From Pseudomonadota bacterium (lineage in GTDB: Bacteria; Pseudomonadota; Gammaproteobacteria; Steroidobacterales; Steroidobacteraceae), in the NCBI GenBank assembly GCA_026398785.1, contig JAPLSF010000085.1:1-35033 (forward strand): 35,033 nucleotides of DNA, in the 5' to 3' direction. A program made the position numbers and the translations under genes. Every line of letters begins with the position of its first letter. Within the stretch, counting starts at the first letter, position 1. Under the pieces are notes generated by a model that saw only the letters and a list, made by a program, of their open reading frames with translations, made no database searches and had not been told where the DNA came from. Positions 21,809 to 30,335 of the stretch are shown in pieces.

Positions 21809-23439
21809 CGGCCGGTCGCCGAACTGCGGCAGCGCTGCTCGCGCTGGTGTTCCTCAATGGCATCCTGAGCTTTCGCAACTGGTGGCCCACGCCGGGCATC
21901 GTGCCCGATGCGCGGCTGGCGCCCGGCTTCGTCTGGCTGTGGTTGCTCCTGCTGCTCGCGGTCGCGTGGCGCGGCGCATTGCCACGGCGCGCTGCTGGCC
22001 TGTTGGCCGCCGTCTATTCGCTGCTCGTCCTGCTGCGCTACGCCGACGTAACCGCACCTGCCTTGTTTGGACGCGCCGTCAATCTGTATTGGGACGTGCC
22101 ACGGATCCCGCGCTTCCTGTGGGTCGCGGTGCAAGGGGGCGCGTGGTGGCAGGCACTCGTTGCGTTGACGGCGTTGGTGCTGCTCGGGTGGGGACTGCAT
22201 CGCCTGTTGCGCGTGTCCATCGAGGTTGTCGCGCGCGAGGCGGTGCCCTATGCGTTGCGCGCGCGCTGGACCTGGCTGGCGACGGTCGCTGCGCTCGGGC
22301 TCGTGCTGGCAAACTACGCCGGCGTGCGTGCCACCTGGCCGCTGGTGTCAAAGCCAGTGCTGCCGACCTATTGGCACCAGCTCGACCTGCTGGCTTCGGC
22401 CGCTTCCACGCAGCGGCTGGCCCTTGCGCTGCCGCCGACCTCAGTCGTGGACGGTGCGATGGCGAGCGCGAACGGCCGCGCGCTCGAGGCATTGCAGGGG
22501 CGCGATGTTTACCTCGTGTTCCTGGAGTCGGTCGGCGCTGTCGTTTACGACAATGCGCGTGCTGTCCGCATGCTCGGGCCGGCTCGAGCGCGTCTGGCCG
22601 AGGACATTGCGGCTGCCGGATTGCACGTGGTGTCTGCCTTCGTGCGTTCGCCGACGATCGGCGGTGGATCGGACCTCGCGCACGTGTCGTTGCTCTCCGG
22701 TATTGATCTCTCGGATCCACGGCGACACGACCTGCTGCTGACCACGACGCGTCCGTCGCTGATCAGCGTCTTTCGCTCGCACGGCTACCAGACTTTCGGC
22801 CTGTACTCATCAGTGTCCTGGGACTGGCCGGAACGCGCCTGGTACGGGTACGACGTCTACGTCGACGGGCGCACCCTCGACTACCGCGGGCCGTCACTCG
22901 GCAACTGGTGGAAAATCCCGGACCAGTTCGCCTTTGCCCGCTTCGAGCAGTTGTATCCCCGTCCACCTTCGGCGCCGCCGCGCTTCGTGTTTGCGGGGAC
23001 GATCAACACTCACGTGCCGTTCGGCCCGGTGCCGCCCTACCAGCCGGACTGGCAACGCGTGCTGGGCGAGCGGCCCTTCGATGAAGCCGACGCGGCGCGT
23101 GCGCTGGCGGTGCCCGTCGATTGGCTCGACATGCTGCCGGCCTATCTGCGGTTGGTCGAGTACACCTACCGCTGGATCGGTGGTTACCTGCGCCAGCCGC
23201 CAGCGCGCGACACGGTGTACGTGCTGCTGGGGGACCACCAGCCGACCGCCAATGTCAGTGGCGAGGGCGCGTCCTGGGATGTCCCGGTGCACATCATTTC
23301 CTCCGATCCGGAGCTGCTGGCGCGCTTCACCGCGCAGGGCTTCGCCGCCGGGCTGGAGCCTCCGCGCACACCGCTCGGCGACATGCACGAGCTGACTGCG
23401 ATGTTGCTGCAGGCCTTCGGACCGGTTGCTCCGCCCTGA
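21805..23439 (+). CDS. membrane-anchored alkaline-phosphatase superfamily protein (LTA synthase/sulfatase-like)
   Basis: 544 aa, start at 21805 overlapping the methyltransferase stop. About five hydrophobic helices fill residues 7-175 (for example FVWLWLLLLLAVAW and ALVALTALVLLGWGLHRLL). A periplasmic catalytic domain follows from about 230. Metal-site pieces are DVYLVFLES (Glu about 241), TIGGGSD (284-290, where the nucleophile is expected), NTHVPFGP (His about 403) and VYVLLGDHQPT (Asp-His about 477-478). This is the layout of LtaS, OpgB/MdoB and phosphoethanolamine transferases, which move phospho-head groups between lipids or glycans. The usual Thr nucleophile seems replaced by Ser or sits one turn earlier. 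Likely acts on the product of the two preceding genes. Confidence 0.82.
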   Translation: MTAGRRTAAALLALVFLNGILSFRNWWPTPGIVPDARLAPGFVWLWLLLLLAVAWRGALPRRAAGLLAAVYSLLVLLRYADVTAPALFGRAVNLYWDVPRIPRFLWVAVQGGAWWQALVALTALVLLGWGLHRLLRVSIEVVAREAVPYALRARWTWLATVAALGLVLANYAGVRATWPLVSKPVLPTYWHQLDLLASAASTQRLALALPPTSVVDGAMASANGRALEALQGRDVYLVFLESVGAVVYDNARAVRMLGPARARLAEDIAAAGLHVVSAFVRSPTIGGGSDLAHVSLLSGIDLSDPRRHDLLLTTTRPSLISVFRSHGYQTFGLYSSVSWDWPERAWYGYDVYVDGRTLDYRGPSLGNWWKIPDQFAFARFEQLYPRPPSAPPRFVFAGTINTHVPFGPVPPYQPDWQRVLGERPFDEADAARALAVPVDWLDMLPAYLRLVEYTYRWIGGYLRQPPARDTVYVLLGDHQPTANVSGEGASWDVPVHIISSDPELLARFTAQGFAAGLEPPRTPLGDMHELTAMLLQAFGPVAPP

Positions 23440-23497
23440 TGCGCGGCGCGCCGTATCCGAAGTGGACCCACCCTCCAATCCAATTCCAGGAAATTTC

Positions 23498-24658
23498 ATG
23501 TCCTTCGACCCGCAAGCGACCACCGCCGCCTACATCGACTCACTCGGCGCGGACGCGCTGGCGAAGGCTGCGGCCTACACCGCTGGTAATCACTGGCTGC
23601 TGCTATGGAACCTGCTGGTGACGGCCGTCATCACGTGGATCGTCGTGCGCACCGGCCTGCTCGATCGCATCAATGCGAAGCTGGCCAGGCGTGGACTCAA
23701 CGTGAAGGCCTGGGTCGTAGCCGCCGTTTATATCGTGGTGTCGGGCCTGATCTCGTTGCCCTGGACGATCTACACCGACTGGTGGCGCGAGCGCGGCTAC
23801 GGCCGCACCAGCCAGCCGCTGGTCGATTACCTGGGCCAGGGCGTGCTTTCGCTTCTGATCGCCGCCGTGTTCGTCGCGCTGTTTTTCGTCGGCGTTTACT
23901 CGCTGATCCGTCGGGCTGGACGGTTCTGGTGGGTGTGGTCGGGCGGCCTGACGGCGTTTGCGCTGTCGCTGTTCCTGCTCGCGGGCCCCGTGTTCATCGA
24001 GCCGCTGTTCAACGACTACAAACCCGTGCCCGCGGGTGCAGTGCGCGATGCACTGGTCGTGATGGCGCAGCAGGCCGGCGTCCCGGAAAACCGCATCTTC
24101 GTCTACGACGGTTCACGCCAGTCGAATAACTTCACCGCCAACGTCTCAGGTCTTGCAGGCTCGGCACGCATCGCGATTTCCGATATTGCGTTCAAGGGTG
24201 CATCGCTCGACGAAGTGCAGGCAGTGACGGGCCACGAGATGGGTCACTACGTGCTCGGCCACGTGTGGCGGACCGTGCTCCTGCTGTCCGCGCTCGCGAT
24301 CGTGTTCTTCTTTCTCGCGGACCGCCTGTTCCCGCGGGTTGCGCGTGCCTTTGGCAGCGCGGCGTCGATCAGCGATCCCACGGGTCTGCCCGTGCTGTTG
24401 TTCATGGTCTCGCTGTTCCTGCTGCTGGTGCAGCCGATCGTCAACGGCCAGATCCGCAAGGGCGAAAACGAGGCCGATCAGTATTCGCTCGAGACAGTAA
24501 ACCTGCCGGATGCACTTGCGTCGGCGCTGGTGAAGACGGCGGAGTACCGCAACCCGCGGCCAGGCAGACTGGAGGAGGTGCTGTTCTACACGCACCCTTC
24601 GGTCGAGCGGCGAGTGCGACGCGCCATGGACTGGAGGGCAAGCCATCCCGCGCCCTGA
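23498..24658 (+). CDS. M48 family (Ste24/HtpX-like) membrane metalloprotease
   Basis: 386 aa. The start at 23498 follows CCAGGAAA; an in-frame ATG 72 nt upstream overlaps the previous gene and lacks homology. The zinc motif HEMGH is in VQAVTGHEMGHYVLGHVW (about residue 248), and the third ligand Glu is in GENEADQYSLE. About six or seven hydrophobic helices, IFVYDGSRQSNNFTANVSGLAGSARI and the C-terminal FYTHPSVERRVRRAMDW place it in the Ste24/CAAX protease 1 branch. Bacterial members cleave misfolded or small membrane proteins. It lies 58 nt after the sulfatase-like gene and may share its transcript. Confidence 0.93.
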   Translation: MSFDPQATTAAYIDSLGADALAKAAAYTAGNHWLLLWNLLVTAVITWIVVRTGLLDRINAKLARRGLNVKAWVVAAVYIVVSGLISLPWTIYTDWWRERGYGRTSQPLVDYLGQGVLSLLIAAVFVALFFVGVYSLIRRAGRFWWVWSGGLTAFALSLFLLAGPVFIEPLFNDYKPVPAGAVRDALVVMAQQAGVPENRIFVYDGSRQSNNFTANVSGLAGSARIAISDIAFKGASLDEVQAVTGHEMGHYVLGHVWRTVLLLSALAIVFFFLADRLFPRVARAFGSAASISDPTGLPVLLFMVSLFLLLVQPIVNGQIRKGENEADQYSLETVNLPDALASALVKTAEYRNPRPGRLEEVLFYTHPSVERRVRRAMDWRASHPAP

Positions 24659-24685
24659 GATCGCTGGCAGCGGGCTGCGCCGCGG

Positions 24686-26542
24686 CTAGGTGTCGCGTCG
24701 GGTCTGCAGGATCTCGAGCATCCGCGTGCGCGCGCTACTGGAGTGTATGAGCAGCACCAGCGCATCGCCGGGGCGCGCCCAGTCGAGCGCCAACAGCGCC
24801 GCATCGACTTCCGACGGACAGATCGGCACAGCGGCGAGCGGCATGCCGGTTCTCAGCAGCGCGTTCTGGATGATCGCGGGCACCTCGCCCTGCTGTCGCC
24901 CGCGCAGGTGGCCTTCGTCTTCTTTCACCACGATCAGGTCGGGACCGAATTCGGTCGCAACGAGGGCAAGTTCCTCGATGTCGGCATTGAGCCGGTTGCC
25001 CGCGTGGCCGAGCAGCATGCCGATGCGCCCGTCCGGTGCGCGCAGTTGCTGCGCCACGTGCATCACGCCGCGCAAGCCGTCCGGATTGTGGGCGTAATCG
25101 AGGATGATCTTCACGCCGCCGATGTCGAAGCGCATGAGTCGCCCCGCGTTGTCGGCGAGGTCGCGACCGAATGCTGTAAACACCTGCGCGATGACCGCCG
25201 GCGGCACGCCGAGTTTGGTCGCGACGAGCGCCGCGCCCGCGAGATTCTCGACGTTGTAGGTCGCGGTTGCAGCGACCGTCAGCGGCATGGCGTTGATGGC
25301 GCCCAGGTCGTGTTCGCGGTTGCCTGACGACAGCCACAAGTGTCCCGCGCGCACACCGCACGTGACTCCCTCCAGGACGCGATGCTGCACGAGTGCCGGA
25401 TGATCGTAATTGCGCGAAAACCAGCCGAGAGTTGGTTGCCAGCCCAGCCGTTGCTGGAGCACGTCACTCTTGGCGCAGAGCAGGGCGTCATCGGCATTCA
25501 GCACCAGCAGCCCGTCGCGGTCGAGCAGGTGGGTGATGCTGAGCTTCACGTCCGCGAGGCCGTCGAGGTCGTCGATGCCGTATTCGCCGAAGTGATCGGG
25601 ACTGATGTTGGTGACGATGGCCACATCCGCACGATCTGCTGCGAGCCCGCGGCGCAGGATGCCACCCCGTGCTGTTTCGAGGACGGCTGCTTCCACGCTC
25701 GTGTTGCGCAGCACGAGGCGAGTTCCTGCCGGACCCGAGTAATCTCCCGACGCCACCAGCTTGCGGTCGATGACGACGCCGTCCGTGCAATTGAAGCCGT
25801 CACGCCAGCCATGGGCCCGGGCGCAGGCGGCGACGAGTCGCACCGTGGTGGTCTTGCCATTCGAGCCGGTGATGGCCGCGATCGGGATGGCGTGCAGCGA
25901 AGCCCACGGCACAGTGTCGGTGGCAGGGAGCGCATCGAGGGAGAAGCTCTGGCTGCCCTTGCCTGAGCCAAGCGTCAGTGTCGCTTCGTCGAGCAGGTGA
26001 CCGACGCGACGCGCACTCGCGGCCTCGATCAGCGTGACGACGTCGGGACGCCGTTCACTCGCTGCGCGCACTGCGAGCCTGGCCAGTGCGGCGTGTTCCT
26101 CCAGCACCGGCGGAATCACGTCGGCCGGATCGCTGGCGTCCTCGAGGTAATCCGCGAGCAGGTCGACCGTGACGTTGGCCCAGCGGACCGGATCGCGCTC
26201 GAATACCGTCGCGCACAGTGCCCACTCATTGAGTTCGGTCGCGGTGAAGAGCTGGTCGACGGGTGCTTGCAGCGCAAGGGACGCCCCCGTGGCGTGCCGG
26301 CGTGCAACGATGGCGGGTGCGGGCGGCGAACCCGGTGCGGTCCGGTCCCAGCCAAGGTGTCGACGCGCACGTTCGACGCGCGCGTGCCAGCCGCACAACA
26401 GCGCATCGTCGATTGCGACGCCGACCGTTTCCAGCACTGCGCCGGTGCCAGCAAAGAACAGGTTCCCCCCCATCAGGCGACGGGAATCGTCGAGGGGCAG
26501 GGTGTGCCCGGCGTTCAGTCTTCCGTCTCCGGGGCGATCCAC
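24686..26542 (-). CDS. Mur ligase family protein related to the CphA C-terminal half, without ATP-grasp
   Basis: 618 aa, from a GTG overlapping the end of cphA by 28 nt; the conserved start LDDSRRLMGGNLFFAGTGAVLE (about residues 17-38) requires an early start. The first ~210 residues are a domain I do not recognise. From there it is a Mur ligase: P-loop ITGSNGKTTT (about 224-233), TDGVVIDRK, ETARGGILRRG, NISPDHFGEYGIDDL, then DYAHNPDGLRGVMHVAQQL and GHAGNRLNADIEELA. These motifs parallel the Asp-Arg-adding M domain of CphA next door, and the catalytic residues look intact, but the whole ATP-grasp domain is missing. It may add an amino acid to cyanophycin or to its dipeptide. Last gene of the operon. 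Confidence 0.85.
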   Translation of the reverse strand: MDRPGDGRLNAGHTLPLDDSRRLMGGNLFFAGTGAVLETVGVAIDDALLCGWHARVERARRHLGWDRTAPGSPPAPAIVARRHATGASLALQAPVDQLFTATELNEWALCATVFERDPVRWANVTVDLLADYLEDASDPADVIPPVLEEHAALARLAVRAASERRPDVVTLIEAASARRVGHLLDEATLTLGSGKGSQSFSLDALPATDTVPWASLHAIPIAAITGSNGKTTTVRLVAACARAHGWRDGFNCTDGVVIDRKLVASGDYSGPAGTRLVLRNTSVEAAVLETARGGILRRGLAADRADVAIVTNISPDHFGEYGIDDLDGLADVKLSITHLLDRDGLLVLNADDALLCAKSDVLQQRLGWQPTLGWFSRNYDHPALVQHRVLEGVTCGVRAGHLWLSSGNREHDLGAINAMPLTVAATATYNVENLAGAALVATKLGVPPAVIAQVFTAFGRDLADNAGRLMRFDIGGVKIILDYAHNPDGLRGVMHVAQQLRAPDGRIGMLLGHAGNRLNADIEELALVATEFGPDLIVVKEDEGHLRGRQQGEVPAIIQNALLRTGMPLAAVPICPSEVDAALLALDWARPGDALVLLIHSSSARTRMLEILQTRRDT

Positions 26543-29457
26543 ACGCCGCGCTCGTCACGGATCACGCCGGGCATGAGTTGCTCGGTGAGTTCGCCGGCTT
26601 CGTGCGTGCCGACGACGTCCATGGGTTCCGCGGGAGCGGGCCGCGGCGCCGGCTTGCGCACAGCCTCGCTCGTCGTGCGGGTCAGGTCCTGGATGTCAGG
26701 CATTGGCGCCGGGCTGTCGACCGCCATGAAGCCGCCGATACCGGAGACTTCGCCCGCGCCCGGCGTGGCTTCGCCCGCCATGGTCAGCGCTGAACCCGGG
26801 GCCGGCGACGTGGCGGAACGAAACTTGGTGATCTGCTTCCACGACCGGATCAGCGCATCGGCGAAGATCAGCAGCAGGTCGCCGGGCTGGCCCATGGCGA
26901 GCGCGGCGTCGATCGCTTCCTGTTCGTCGGGAATGATCGAGATCGCCGAGGCCGGCACGCCACGCGACTGCAGGTGTACGGCCTGCAGCTTCGGCACTTC
27001 GTCCGGAGCGCGATCGCGCAGGCTGTCGTCGCGCCGGCAGATGTAGTGGTCGAAGCGGCCAGCCACCGCGTCCGCGATCGCACGCAGGTCTTCGTCGCGA
27101 CGATCGCCCGGGCCCGCCAGCACTACGATGCGACGCCCGGTGACGTCGAGCCGCTGTGCGAGGTCGGCCATCGCGGCGACCGCGTGCGCGTTGTGACCGT
27201 AGTCGAACAGCACCTTGAACGGGTGCTCGTTGAACACGTTCATGCGGCCCGGCGCCTGGAAGAAGGTCGAGTCGAACGTGCGCAGGCCGTGACGGATCGC
27301 ATCGAGCTTGATGCCGAGCGAATACGCCATTGCCGCTGCGAACATCGCGTTCTGCACATTGTGCATCGCGCGGCCTTCGAGCGTCGCGGGAATCAAGTGG
27401 GTCCACACCAGCGGAATGTGACTGCTGCGGTCGTACAGCGTGATCATCTGGCCGTTGACGCCGGCCTCGAGCGCGCAGGCGCGGCCGCCCGCGCGTATGT
27501 GCTCACGCACCAGCCCGTGCTGCGGGTTCACCGTGACGTAGCAGATGCTCTTGGCTTCGGTGTAGCCCGACATCCTGAGCACGAGCGGATCGTCGGCGTT
27601 CAGCACCGCACAATCCTTCGCCACTTCGATCACGACGCGCTTCACTTCGGCAAGCTGATCGAGGGTATCGATGCCCTTGAGGCCAAGGTGATCCGACTGC
27701 ACGTTGAGCACGGCGCCGACGTTCACGTCGGGCACGCCCATGCCGGCGCGCAGCAGGCCGCCACGCGCGGTTTCGAGTATCGCAATGTCGATCTGCGGGT
27801 CGGCGAGCACCATGCGTGCGGACACCGGGCCGGTCATGTCGCCCTGCACCGTGCGCTGTCCGTTGATGTAGACGCCGTCGGTCGTGGTGAGTCCGGGCGT
27901 GTAGCCCGCCATCTTGGCGATGTGCGAGAGCATGCGCGCCGTGGTCGTCTTGCCGTTGGTGCCGGTCAGCGCCGCGATCGGCACCCGCGTCGGCGAGCCC
28001 GTGGGGAACAGCATGTCGATGACGGGGCCCGCGGCGTCACGCGGGGTACCTTCACTCGGCGCCACGTGCATACGGAACCCGGGAGCTGCGTTCACTTCGC
28101 AGATGCCGCCACCGATCTTGCGATAGCTCTCGGTGATGTCCGTCGAAAGAAAGTCGACGCCGCCGACGTCGAGGCCCACGGCCTGTACGGCGCGCACCGC
28201 CATTTCGCGATTGTCCGGATGGATGACGTCGGTGACGTCCGTCGCAGTCCCGCCCGTCGACAGGTTTGCCGTGGAGCGCAGGTAGACGACCTGGCCCGGC
28301 ACCGGAATCGACTCCGGCGTCATGTCGACTTTTTCCAGCATCTTGAGCGCCTGCGCATCGAGCTCGAGGCGCGTCAGCACCTTTTCGTGGCCGACGCCGC
28401 GGCGCGGATCCTGGTTCACGACCTCGATCAGTTCGACGATGTTCTTGACGCCGTCGCCGACGACGTGACCCGGCGTGCGGCGCGTGGCCGCGATGAGTTC
28501 GCCGTTCACCACCAGCAGGCGGTGGTCATCGCCTTCGAGGTACGTCTCGACGATCACCGACCGGGAATGTTCCTTCGCGACGCGGAAGCCCTGCACGACT
28601 TCGTCTTCCGTCGCGAGCTTGATCGAAATGCCACGGCCGTGATTGCCGTTGTACGGCTTGGTGACAACGGGGTAGCCGATGCGCCGCGCGGCGCGGGCCG
28701 CTTGGCCTTCGGTCTGCACCAGTTCCTGCTGCGGCACGGGCAGGCCCAGTGTCGCGAGGATCTTGTTGGTCTCTTCCTTGTCGCTCGCGAGTTCGACCGC
28801 GATGTGCGACGTGCGACCGGTGACGGTCGCCTGGATGCGCTGCTGGTACCGGCCGTGGCCCAATTGCACGAGGGACTGGTCATTCAGGCGCAGCCAGGGG
28901 ATGCCGCGTGCTTCGGCCGCGCGTACCAGCGACGCCGTCGACGGGCCGAGCGCACGCCGTTGCGCAAAGCGAATGAATTCGTCGCGTGCCTCGGGCCAGT
29001 TCCAGCCTTCGGGCACGCTGCCTGCGGGGCGGATCGCGTCGGGCAGCAGCGAGCAGAGCAGCCGGAGCGCGAGTTCGCCGGCAGCGATGCCTTCGTCGCG
29101 TTGCGCGTATTCGTAGACGACTGTGTAGACGCCCGGCGCGCCGGCGCTGCGCGTCTTGCCGAAGGTGACGCTCTCACCCGCGATATTCTGCAGTTCGATC
29201 GCGACGTGTTCGAGTACGTGGCCGAGCCAGGTGCCTTCGTCTTCGCGCATGCGGCGGAAAAAGCCGCCCGGCTCGCGATACGAGCAGCCGTGTTCAGCGA
29301 GCCCGGGGAGCGCGGCCGCGAGCCCGTCGAGGAAGGCGTTGCCGAGCCGGACCGTCGGCCAGTGCTCGAGTTCGCCCAGGTCCAGTTCGAGCCGGATGAC
29401 GGGGAAATGTGCGTAAAGCGAAGGCCCGACGTAAACGGACCGATCCAGGATGCGCAT
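26515..29457 (-). CDS. cphA: cyanophycin synthetase
   Basis: 980 aa. The enzyme builds multi-L-arginyl-poly-L-aspartate using two ATP sites. Residues 1-160 are the N domain, with G-H-x2-E-H-x3-E at 79-88. About 215-480 is the ATP-grasp domain adding Asp (VTKPYNGNHGRGISIKL, ICEVNAAPGFRMH). About 490-865 is the Mur-ligase domain adding Arg (GTNGKTTTARM at 499-509, DGVYINGQ, ETARGGLLRAG, NVQSDHLGL, FDYGHNAHAV). The ~100-residue C-terminal tail is rich in Pro/Ala and exceeds the ~875-aa cyanobacterial enzyme, ending in the conserved-looking DERGVWIAPETED. AGGGAGGAAG precedes the ATG. It lies between cphB (28 nt upstream) and the second Mur ligase in one minus-strand operon. Confidence 0.97.
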   Translation of the reverse strand: MRILDRSVYVGPSLYAHFPVIRLELDLGELEHWPTVRLGNAFLDGLAAALPGLAEHGCSYREPGGFFRRMREDEGTWLGHVLEHVAIELQNIAGESVTFGKTRSAGAPGVYTVVYEYAQRDEGIAAGELALRLLCSLLPDAIRPAGSVPEGWNWPEARDEFIRFAQRRALGPSTASLVRAAEARGIPWLRLNDQSLVQLGHGRYQQRIQATVTGRTSHIAVELASDKEETNKILATLGLPVPQQELVQTEGQAARAARRIGYPVVTKPYNGNHGRGISIKLATEDEVVQGFRVAKEHSRSVIVETYLEGDDHRLLVVNGELIAATRRTPGHVVGDGVKNIVELIEVVNQDPRRGVGHEKVLTRLELDAQALKMLEKVDMTPESIPVPGQVVYLRSTANLSTGGTATDVTDVIHPDNREMAVRAVQAVGLDVGGVDFLSTDITESYRKIGGGICEVNAAPGFRMHVAPSEGTPRDAAGPVIDMLFPTGSPTRVPIAALTGTNGKTTTARMLSHIAKMAGYTPGLTTTDGVYINGQRTVQGDMTGPVSARMVLADPQIDIAILETARGGLLRAGMGVPDVNVGAVLNVQSDHLGLKGIDTLDQLAEVKRVVIEVAKDCAVLNADDPLVLRMSGYTEAKSICYVTVNPQHGLVREHIRAGGRACALEAGVNGQMITLYDRSSHIPLVWTHLIPATLEGRAMHNVQNAMFAAAMAYSLGIKLDAIRHGLRTFDSTFFQAPGRMNVFNEHPFKVLFDYGHNAHAVAAMADLAQRLDVTGRRIVVLAGPGDRRDEDLRAIADAVAGRFDHYICRRDDSLRDRAPDEVPKLQAVHLQSRGVPASAISIIPDEQEAIDAALAMGQPGDLLLIFADALIRSWKQITKFRSATSPAPGSALTMAGEATPGAGEVSGIGGFMAVDSPAPMPDIQDLTRTTSEAVRKPAPRPAPAEPMDVVGTHEAGELTEQLMPGVIRDERGVWIAPETED

Positions 29458-29485
29458 TCCCGGCTTCCTCCCTGTCTATGAAACC

Positions 29486-30325
29486 TTATTCTTTCGGAAC
29501 GATGAGCGACCCAGCCTGCGCCAGCCGCGTGTGCAGGTTGAAAGTCGCGCCGGCGACGAGGATGTGCAGCTTGAGGTCCAGCAGGCACACCGGTTGCCCT
29601 TCGTTCACCGCATCCATCGACGAGAACGAGACGTCGCTTGCGTCGACGATCGTCACGCCGCCGCTGCCTTCCACCTCGACGGTTTCGTCTGGTCCGATGA
29701 AAGCCGCTGTGTCTTCGTCGAGGCCGATGCCGACGGCGAACGGGTTGTAAGCCAGTGCCGTGAGCAGGCGGCCGAGCCGGTCGCGCTGACGGAAGTGCTG
29801 GTCGATGATGAAGCGGTTGGTGAGGCCGAGGCCCGGCGCGAGCCGCACGCTGCCCGAGATCACCGAGGAGCCTTCGTCGCCGAATGCGATCATGTGCTCG
29901 CTCAGGATGCTGGCACCCGCGCTGGTGCCGCCGACGGTCACGCCGTTGGCATTGCGCAGGCGGATGAGCTTGGCGACGGGCGTGCCGCCGAGCAGCGTCG
30001 AAATTCGCAGCTGGTTGCCACCCGTAAAGAAGACACCGGTCGCTGCTTCGAGCCGTTGCAGGCGGCCAGGCTCATGGCAATCGCGGCGCGTATCGAAGTC
30101 CATCGACGTGACGCGGGCGGCGCCGAGGTCGCGGAACAGTTTTTCGTAGCGTGGCCCGGTCTCGGTGAGCCGGCTTGCGGTCGGGATCACGACGATGTCG
30201 GCGTCACGGCCACCCGACACGTTCACGAACCGTTCGAGTATATGACGGTCGTTCTCTTTGTTCTCGGCGCCGCCGATCGGGATGATCCAGCCGCGGGTTC
30301 CGCCTTCGGGGACGATGCTCGGCAA
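29486..30325 (-). CDS. cphB: cyanophycinase (serine-type, peptidase S51 family)
   Basis: 279 aa, close to the 271 aa of the Synechocystis enzyme. It cuts cyanophycin to beta-Asp-Arg dipeptides. The nucleophile Ser135 lies in VGGTSAGASILSE, TGGNQLR is at about 102-108, and IPIGGAENKEN and LTNRFIIDQHFRQRDRLGRLL are family blocks. The start is a TTG at 30325: it follows TAGGAG at good spacing, lies 10 nt after the iadA stop, and the next residues PSIVPEGGTRGWIIPIGG match the family's N-terminus. No ATG or GTG serves in this stretch. Placed between iadA and cphA, so synthesis and breakdown are co-transcribed. Confidence 0.94.
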   Translation of the reverse strand: MPSIVPEGGTRGWIIPIGGAENKENDRHILERFVNVSGGRDADIVVIPTASRLTETGPRYEKLFRDLGAARVTSMDFDTRRDCHEPGRLQRLEAATGVFFTGGNQLRISTLLGGTPVAKLIRLRNANGVTVGGTSAGASILSEHMIAFGDEGSSVISGSVRLAPGLGLTNRFIIDQHFRQRDRLGRLLTALAYNPFAVGIGLDEDTAAFIGPDETVEVEGSGGVTIVDASDVSFSSMDAVNEGQPVCLLDLKLHILVAGATFNLHTRLAQAGSLIVPKE

Positions 30326-30335
30326 CGTGCTGCTC

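Noticed and set aside
26974-29481. Long open frame on the plus strand opposite cphA
   Set aside because: It is antisense to a clear cyanophycin synthetase, has the Arg/His/Val-rich, Lys-poor composition typical of a high-GC shadow frame, and shows no family motif.
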